Source: Takakia lepidozioides (taxonomy: Eukaryota > Streptophyta > Takakiopsida > Takakiales > Takakiaceae). From it: a DNA stretch of 64,000 nucleotides. The position numbers and the translations under genes are program-made. Position 1 is the stretch's first letter. Every line of letters begins with the position of its first letter. Location: the NCBI GenBank assembly GCA_030704615.1, contig CM060732.1, positions 41,957,053 through 42,021,052 of the forward strand, in the 5' to 3' direction. The notes beneath the pieces were generated by a model. That model saw only the letters and a program-made list of their open reading frames with translations, had not been told where the DNA came from and did no database searches. Shown piece by piece: positions 57,301 through 64,000 of the stretch.

Positions 57301-60300
57301 AGGTCTTCTGAGATTATGGAAGCAATTGAGCATTTAACCGGATATAAAGCTGATGGACCTGATGGCATAGTCAACGAGCTTATCAAGCATGGTGGCGAAC
57401 CCATGATAGAGGCCCTTGTACTTCTCTTTAACCTTATCTGGAGGACTGAAATGATCCCTTTTCGCTGGCGACAGAGGGTCATGTCAACCTATACAAGAAA
57501 GGTGACAAAGAAGAGCCGGGGAACTATCGGGCATCACGCTTGACGCCCTCTTCAAATCCATCAAGGGAATTGTGCCTCAACCTCTGTTTACCAACTTTGA
57601 AACTCTCGAGGCTGAGCCAAAAGCCCAGGCCCTTTTGGGGCCTAGTTATTGGGCAAACCACACGCAGCAGATTGATGCTTGTGTCAAGGGATGTCTAGAG
57701 GATATCTAGAAAACTCGGATTAATACTCTGTTCCAGCGTCAGCCCCTGACAAAGGTCCCTTTGTGTCCCTTTGTGTTCCGCTCAAACTGGACACGGGGTC
57801 AATGGCCACAAGGCGAAGGCAAACAATGTCTTATGCATACATTCTCTCCAGCCACCTTAAAAGTGTGACTGGGCAGTGCAACACACCATTTGTCACATCC
57901 ATCTCATGTTAAGCTAGAGCAAGTATACATGATATCAATGCCAGTGCAGACTCCTTGCAGATAGCCTTCAGCTGTCGGGCTCACACAGCCAGCTCTAGAA
58001 AAATTGTCTTCCATAGACACAGCTACCCTGAATAATGGCTTCTTGTTATACACAGTCTAGCCTCAATAATTGTTACATGTTAAGTATTAAACTGTCTTAA
58101 CTGTCAGGAAACTCTTACCACCTTCCAAAGTACAAAGGAAATGATCGTTAACATGTTAACTGTTACGAAAAGTCTACCCCATCTTCACCTGATTTGTCTT
58201 CTGTTATATTTGTTAATGACCACCACCATGCACTATATTTCTAAATATTCTAAATATTCTACACAATATTCTAAATTTCTGAATAAACCAGGAGGATTAA
58301 CTCTGAAGACACAGTGATTCATACCTGTGCTAAGCTGCTGGAAGAAGTCAGCTGCAGCAGAAACTAGTGGATCTGAAGCCAGGCATATGACAAAGTAATT
58401 GACCTGGGAAGCACAAAAAGGCAACTGTCAATCACTGGATTATCAGAAACACTTTCAGTGTTCATTCCAAAGCCTAAGGCAGCAGCAACGAGATCTCTAT
58501 ACAACCCAAACAGACACATACACAAACCAAAATTAGGGATGGGTTCACCACTTGCAAGTTAATGCACCCCTTCTTCAGACAAATTTTGACATCAGGCACC
58601 CCTGTTTCCCGTGGATTCACACTTATTTCCTTTCTTGAAGTACCACTTAGGGGAGAACTAGAGTGCCAAAAGGCGGAGTAACAACAATCTCCAGGGTGAT
58701 ACCTGTTTAGGAAGTGCATATGGCTCAAGTGGGGCCTTCTCCCAAAGATGAAGAGTGCTTGACGACGTCTTCAGCCAGTCTTCTTGGTACCTGCCATCCA
58801 CCCCCAATGTACGAGTTACTATCTTCCTCAGGTACAATGTTAGCATACTACAATCAATCATAAGAGTTTCATAGATTCTGGAGTCCTACGACTTACAGGT
58901 GACATCGAACCCAACAGAAAATACTAAAATGGTTACACTGATAATGTGAGTGTGGTTCAACTGCCCCCGCTCTTGTGCCCCACCACCTCTGTTTTTGCTG
59001 TTTAAGTCCAAAGGTAGATGTGTGGCATACAGATGGTTCAAACACAGATTAGTATCTCAGGCCTCTCTATTGCATGCCAGAGCAACTATTCAGCCTCACA
59101 CACATCTCTTCCATCAATGTGAATCTTCAAGGCTATTTGTTGTACCCAACAAGTAGCGCAGGCACTGGCAGAGCAAGGATTGTGGATCCATGGGTGTCCA
59201 ATCCGCCAATTCCCAGATTTTCACCCTGCCCTCGCCTTGGGCAGGCATCAGTCTGATCGGAGAGTGAGGAGGCCTCTACAGCCCGATTGCTGCTGCTGCT
59301 GCGTCGAGCATCAGTATCCATATCGCTACCTTTCAGACCCCCGCTAGACTGTGGTGGGGTAATGGGTTCTCCAACAACTGTAATTGTGCTGGTCACTTCC
59401 TTTGAATCAGTGTTTGCACTCTCCCCAAAGAGGCCCCCATCACTCAATTGGACCCTGCCTCTACACCACTCAATGAGGCTCAGAGGCCCATCAGTACTGG
59501 CTTCTCCAAATGCATTCGACATCACTAAGCGTACATCTGACTGGAGCAGGTTGGCCACTGTTGCAGCAGAAACCTGCACCCCAATCAATCCCCTAACAAT
59601 GTGTTCAACATTATTGCAATGAATTGAAAATTCACCAAGTAAGGTTTCCTTCAGTCACTTGTGGGTGCCTCTCTGCACAGGAATTGGATAGGACAAATTG
59701 ATGTAGTACATTACAGGTAGAAATCAAGAGGTCCACCAGGTAGAATATCTAGCTTACTCTAAACCTAATATTTGTCAGTATCATAAAGAAATATTTCAGG
59801 GAGCACAAAACAATTGTTCATCAAAGTGGCAGTCTTTGAACTGCTGAATGGTGGAATACTGATTAGGGGGGGTGAGGACCAGTAAAGAGTGCGAGTGGTT
59901 GACTGCAAAGAGAAGGTGAATGCACACCTCAGCAGCAAAGCGATCTGGTAACTCCAGCCCGGACTGGTCAAGGCAGTGACTGACTGCAAGCATGCCCCCA
60001 CAGCCCTGATGGCTCTGACCTGGCCCACACAGGCACTGCAGCTTTTGCAGCTCCCCATAAGCTAGCCATCCTAAGGGGCCATCTCCACCCTCCCCATCGA
60101 GTGCAACATCAACAGCAATTGATGCCTGCTGAGCCAGTAGAGGGATAGCATCCAGAACCTCCTGCCACTGGCTTTGCCTGGCAGTGCCCACCAATCCATC
60201 ATCAAGAGTCTCAGCAGGACATGCACTACATGACACGCCTAGCCGTGTGTCAGCGGCAGTGCTAGTGGTGGCCTTGGGTTGTTGTGAGAGTTTGGGACCT

Positions 60301-63300
60301 CCCACAGGCCGCCACACACCCACTTGGGCGGCTCGAGGCCCACCCTCATGAATGTCATCATCAGCATGTCCTGCAATCCTTTCTGGCACCTTCTTCCGGC
60401 GCTCTTGCTGGGGTCTTGAAGGTCCCCTCCCTGCTAGAGGGTGAGCATCAGACTGTACCTGGCCATTCTTATTTTTAGTACTAAAAAGGTGAGATCCTAG
60501 AAGAAAACTACTTAGTAGACCAGAGACCTTTTAAATTCTTCAAAAATAAAACCATTCACATTGGAAGGTATGGTAGGCCTCAGGCATCCCTCCAAGCACT
60601 TTACAACAGGGCTACCTCAAGAATCCTGCTTTGTTACGTTAGGAATGCATCTCTATCAATTACTCGTCATCAATTCCGTGATTAAATAACCACTTTGAAA
60701 GCTCAACATCAACCTAAGCAAGGTAAGTAGTTGCAATCCAACCTGAGTAATTTCAGAGCTGCTTTCCTTTGCTACCACGATGGTAGCGTTTGTACCCCCA
60801 TTGCCTGGACTCGAGCCTCCCGAACGGATACCATTGCTGGAAGAAGAGGACAATCCATCTTGAGAGCGGTACATAGAGACCTGTAGTACCGCACACTCCA
60901 AGTCGGTTGCCAATGCAGCAACTGGAGATGCAAATGTATTCCTGCCCTCAGTGTTTTTCAGCCCGGAAGGTCCTTTGCCATTCCAGGTAGTCAGAGATCC
61001 GTCTTGAGACTGGGGTTCCTTCCCACCATTCCTGGACACAACATTTTTATCCTCCCCAACATCCGCACCTGTACTTTGCCTTGCTAAAGGCTGGCTGATC
61101 AGGGACCCTTTCTTGGTGCCTTGGATGGCAGACACAAGGATGTACTCCCCACCTGGGTCACTTTTAGTCTTTTTCTCCATGCAGTCGATGGGTAGTGCAT
61201 CATCCTGGCTGTCAGACTTGGCACCATCTGAGTTCTCCAGTTTTGGAATCTGGGGGGGTGTCGCAGTATATTTATAGACCTCTGTTCTTGGTGACACCAC
61301 AGCTGTTTTTCTGCACTCTGGCACGTATGGAGGCCTGAAGCAACAGCTAAGTCAGTGAAGTGAACCATACAAACACTGCTTCCTTGACTTCTGTCTATGA
61401 CTCCGTGACACCCTCAATTTAATCTCTATATCTTTTCTTTCCATCTCTCCCTCTTCCTTACAATGTTTCTTAAACACTACCTGACTTCAGTGACCGATAG
61501 ACACAATCTTGGTAATTTCGTCTGACATCAAATTCAATTTTTAATATGATAATATCATTTTAATTTGCAAATAGAAACTCCTACATACATGGCTTCCATG
61601 TACGATGTATAAGACATCATCTATCCCTACATTATGTGTCTCATTCCCTTCTTCGCGGAAGTGCAGCTACAGGAGATTTCCATCCATCTGACAGCAAACC
61701 TTATGAGTCAACCTTTCCCAGGGCCAAGTAATGGAGTATGGTTTCTCACACTCTCATTGACATGTAATGCATTTTCCTTCCTGCCACCCCTCGTGTCCCT
61801 CCTCTGAAAATGTCAAAAGAGACTCACCTAGGAACAGTGGAGCTGGCAGACAAAGCTTTTCCCCCTGGAAAGTCAACAGGTTCAAACCCTGGAGCAAACA
61901 GCATCATCGCCTCTGCCTGTGGCAGAGACTCCTGGGCAAGGGCGTGTGCTTGGGGGGATGACTGCACACCAGCTGAAGCTTGGGGATTGTCCTTGAATAT
62001 ATTTGGCTTACTGCCACGGGCACTCAGAACCTCATAACCCTGTTGTGTTCCAAATGCCTCCAACATGGGAAAGTCCAGAATAGGAAGGAGCATGGGATCT
62101 GATGGGTCCATAGACACAGTGCCAGGTGTGTTTGTACCGTCTCCGCAATCGGCTAGCGAGAACATCAGTGCTTGTGACTCCGCTGTGTCAGGGGGCTGCC
62201 AGACCAACCCCACCCATTCAATAACTGCATTTCACAACTGTCTGAGTAACTGAACAAAGTAATGCCACAACAATATCATAGCCTAGGAATTACACAGTAA
62301 AGTGAAGGATTACACAGTAAAGGTTTCTTGCATCATAGCTGCTTTAAAATTGATCTTCTGCCTCAATTGATTGATGTTCATGAATACCATTGAGAAAAGC
62401 CAAACTAGGCAAGATCTGTTAGTTCTCTGTCACAAAACGTTATCATAATCCAGTCATGTGCATGTTTACGATATGACAAGGAGGTGACTCTAAATGTAAT
62501 TGGCTATTTGTAACTCCTGAAAGTAGAATTCATTCTTAGGCTTGAAAACTTGAAATTTTACTTGCACAAATGACTCACCTCTCCAAAGCCAAGCCCATCA
62601 TCTTCAAAGAAATCCCCGAAGTCCCCAAACTCTGCTAGGATGTCAGCGTCACTTTGCATGTCCATACCCATCCCCATGCCATGCTCGTCGTCATTCCACT
62701 GGTCCCATGGGGTCCCAAGCTGGCTTCCACCTCCCCTTGGGGTGCCAATTCCCAGGCTCGACGAACCCAAGGCACTGGCCTCCCCAGTAATCCCCACCGT
62801 CTTTTTTTCATTAACTGTCCCTTCTACAAGTACTGACATGTCAGTCCCAATGCTATTGCTTCGCTTGACAGCTTTTAAGGGTGGGTCACTCGCAGAGACC
62901 ACACCCATTGCTTTTGTGCGCCCTCTTTTTGCCCCCTGCACAGTCCCAAACGTTAACTATGTTCTTGTAAAAATGCCAAAGGAAGTTCAAATCAAAGGTA
63001 ACTAGTCAAGAACTTTTTGAGGACCCTTGACATCAATTGTAGAAACACCTTCTGGCGCACAACAGGGCTTGCATGAGACCAATGACAATTACACTCATCT
63101 ATATATTCTTAAGCTCCATTAAGATCCCACTTTCAAACACCTCACAGACGCTATTCTGAGAATGTATCTATCTTGGAGAGTACCTGCAAGACCTTCACAT
63201 CAGCCACAGCAGCATCTAACTGCTGAGATGTAGCAAGTGCCGTCCTCATGTTGGTGTGTTTTGACGACACCATGCCAGCTGCCTTGCTGCCCAGAGAGTC

Positions 63301-63763
63301 AGCATCTGCGTCCAGCTCTCCCCCACCTGTGCACAATCAAAAGGTGTCAATCAGTCACAGTGATTATGGCGTAGTGTTGTAGCCCCCGACTGTCTCTCCA
63401 TGGGCCCTTAAGGTCCAATCTGCAAGGCATAAATAATGTTTATTTCTTCTTTTCTTCTATGCATTCCATTTGGATTCCATGATTTAGGCAGAAGTTCTCT
63501 CCTCTGTCAGACAGGACCTCGTGCATATGCTATAACAAGCAAGTGCAATGCAGTACTCTGAGAAAGGGCTAAAACCTGTCGAGGCTTCGGCTTCACTGGA
63601 ACTGGAACTGCCACTGCTGCCCTGGCTACTGCTGCTGCTGTTAGTGCTCGCCCCACTCCCACTGCTTGTGCCAGCCCCACTGCTTGGAGCTGGGCCTGAT
63701 CCATTGGCCCCCGTGCCTGTAATGCTTGATTTCTCTTTTCTATGGCCATTTTGGGGTCCAATC
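48391..63763 (-). CDS. MED13: Mediator subunit 13 (MED13), C-terminal 14 exons; 5' end beyond window
   Basis: MED13 joins the CDK8-cyclin C-MED12 kinase module to core Mediator in the nucleus; the Arabidopsis orthologue is GRAND CENTRAL. Exons in transcription order: 63763-63576, 63326-63184, 62935-62579, 62195-61828, 61334-60743, 60458-59928, 59573-59146, 58790-58703, 58403-58325, 52989-52673, 52003-51466, 51077-50568, 49856-49458, 49058-48391. They total 5,206 nt, about 1,735 codons, with all phases agreeing. Landmarks: 'ELDADADSLGSK', the plant acidic motif 'FGDFGDFFEDDGLGFGE' then 'PPDTAESQALMF', 'VGVWRPVGGPK', 'EDWLKTSSSTLHLWEKAPLE', 'VVYLVCPVSEP', the PIWI-like C-terminal region with 'LHCCYAWTENWHWMVSVWTD' and 'ARGELLD', 'GAFQWVQGISLVSV' and 'ALSWLTVGLTYTHRRSPLPF'. 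The start of the exon at 60458 could be 6 bp further in, and the first listed exon is the least certain. A Ser/Gly-rich run lies in it. Confidence 0.95.
50155..50400 (-). mobile_element. LINE (type 1) reverse-transcriptase fragment in a MED13 intron
   Basis: On the minus strand the segment translates in pieces as 'QKSNFFDTD' and 'SSLKMW', with 'YVMINVKDV' just before. This matches the '[17 protein letters not shown]' region of the LINE at 14.6-17.8 kb. It is a fragment of about 250 bp between the MED13 exons at 51077-50568 and 49856-49458, in sense orientation. Confidence 0.75.
53270..54305 (+). mobile_element. LINE (type 2) reverse transcriptase, frameshifted, in a MED13 intron
   Basis: A reverse-transcriptase domain with 'HPVFKSGDRLAPTNYRPI', 'VYVCFVDFQKAFVSVPRD', 'NIGVKKGCPLSRTLFGIYVE' and, in the next frame after a single shift near 53.82-53.84 kb, 'LYADDVALLAQS' and 'YGLQVNLSKTKIMVFNG'. 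The YADD catalytic box is intact. These motifs differ clearly from the type-1 LINE ('[12 protein letters not shown]'), so this is a separate family. The upstream endonuclease is absent, and the match ends near 54.30 kb where type-1 sequence begins. Confidence 0.85.
54330..57855 (+). mobile_element. Head-to-tail array of truncated type-1 LINE copies in a MED13 intron
   Basis: Five stretches end with the same 3' terminus, 'GTCTTATGAGTACATTCTCT' or a close variant: about 54330-55405, 55406-55822, 55823-55948, 55949-56477 and 56478-57855. Each begins at a different point of the element. The first carries the end of the reverse transcriptase and the zinc-binding region ('CNCPMCGQPEDNIHFM'). The second starts within that region ('CPLCGQSEDSIHFLI'). 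The third is only about 125 bp. The fourth starts a little upstream of the zinc region. The fifth starts in the endonuclease ('[17 protein letters not shown]'), continues through the linker ('IEHLTGYKADGPDGIVNEL') and then jumps, lacking the reverse transcriptase, to the 3' end. All are plus strand, antisense to MED13. Confidence 0.85.
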
Positions 63764-64000
63764 CTGCTCAACATGACAATAATGGGACCCGGTAAAAGTT
63801 TCATCAGAGATGATGCATAAACCCAAACATGTTTGAATTGAGGAGATTTCAGAAAATGACTTCAACTCGAGCAAATTTGTTTGCTTCACATCTAAGCAAA
63901 TGCTTCACTTGGCATAATATGACCACCTTATTGCATAAAATGAATATGTTCAACGCTGCAGAAACATTGACACCCCACCAGTGAGTGTACCTATTATAGA

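Overview
The window is nuclear DNA from a land plant. Genes are split by GT-AG introns and set among decayed transposons, and four of the five recognisable genes are plant-type proteins: a plastid-type N-acetylglutamate synthase, a short PH-less ORP3-class oxysterol-binding-protein-related protein, the Mediator kinase-module subunit MED13 with its plant-specific acidic motif, and a D27-type carotenoid isomerase fragment. Divergence from flowering-plant proteins and the mix of old LINE and hAT debris make a non-flowering lineage such as a fern or lycophyte plausible. This is an inference; the sequence does not name the species.

Layout. 1-7.6 kb: repeat-rich, no gene recognised. 7.6-9.6 kb (+): one-exon 665-residue membrane-type protein of unknown function with an internal 91-residue duplication. 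12.0-12.9 kb (+): three exons of a D27-like gene that loses homology before the conserved C-terminal part. 13.3-23.9 kb (-): complete 10-exon NAGS gene, tail to tail with the D27-like remnant; one intron is mostly LINE and another appears to be a GC-AG intron. 24-32.4 kb: intergenic, with a broken pogo/Tigger-like transposase and several repeats. 32.4-38.7 kb (-): complete 10-exon ORP3-like gene. 40.4-43.9 kb: a hairpin repeat and a TIR-bounded hAT-like transposon. 44-48.4 kb: no gene recognised. 48.4 kb to the right edge (-): the C-terminal 14 exons of MED13, whose 5' end lies outside the window. One 5.3-kb MED13 intron holds a head-to-tail pile of LINE 3' ends plus a second LINE type.

The NAGS and ORP3 models were rebuilt exon by exon. 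Every junction keeps the reading frame, and the exon lengths sum to whole codons (684 and 505 residues). The MED13 exons in the window are likewise all in phase (about 1,735 codons). The genes act in unrelated processes: arginine synthesis, lipid transfer, transcription and possibly carotenoid/strigolactone metabolism. Nothing suggests a functional cluster. I found no rRNA, tRNA, CRISPR array or prokaryote-like operon, and no clear new molecular system. The most unusual items are the LINE array in MED13, the GC-AG intron of NAGS, the truncated D27 copy, and the internally deleted copy of the 7.6-kb gene lodged in an ORP3 intron.
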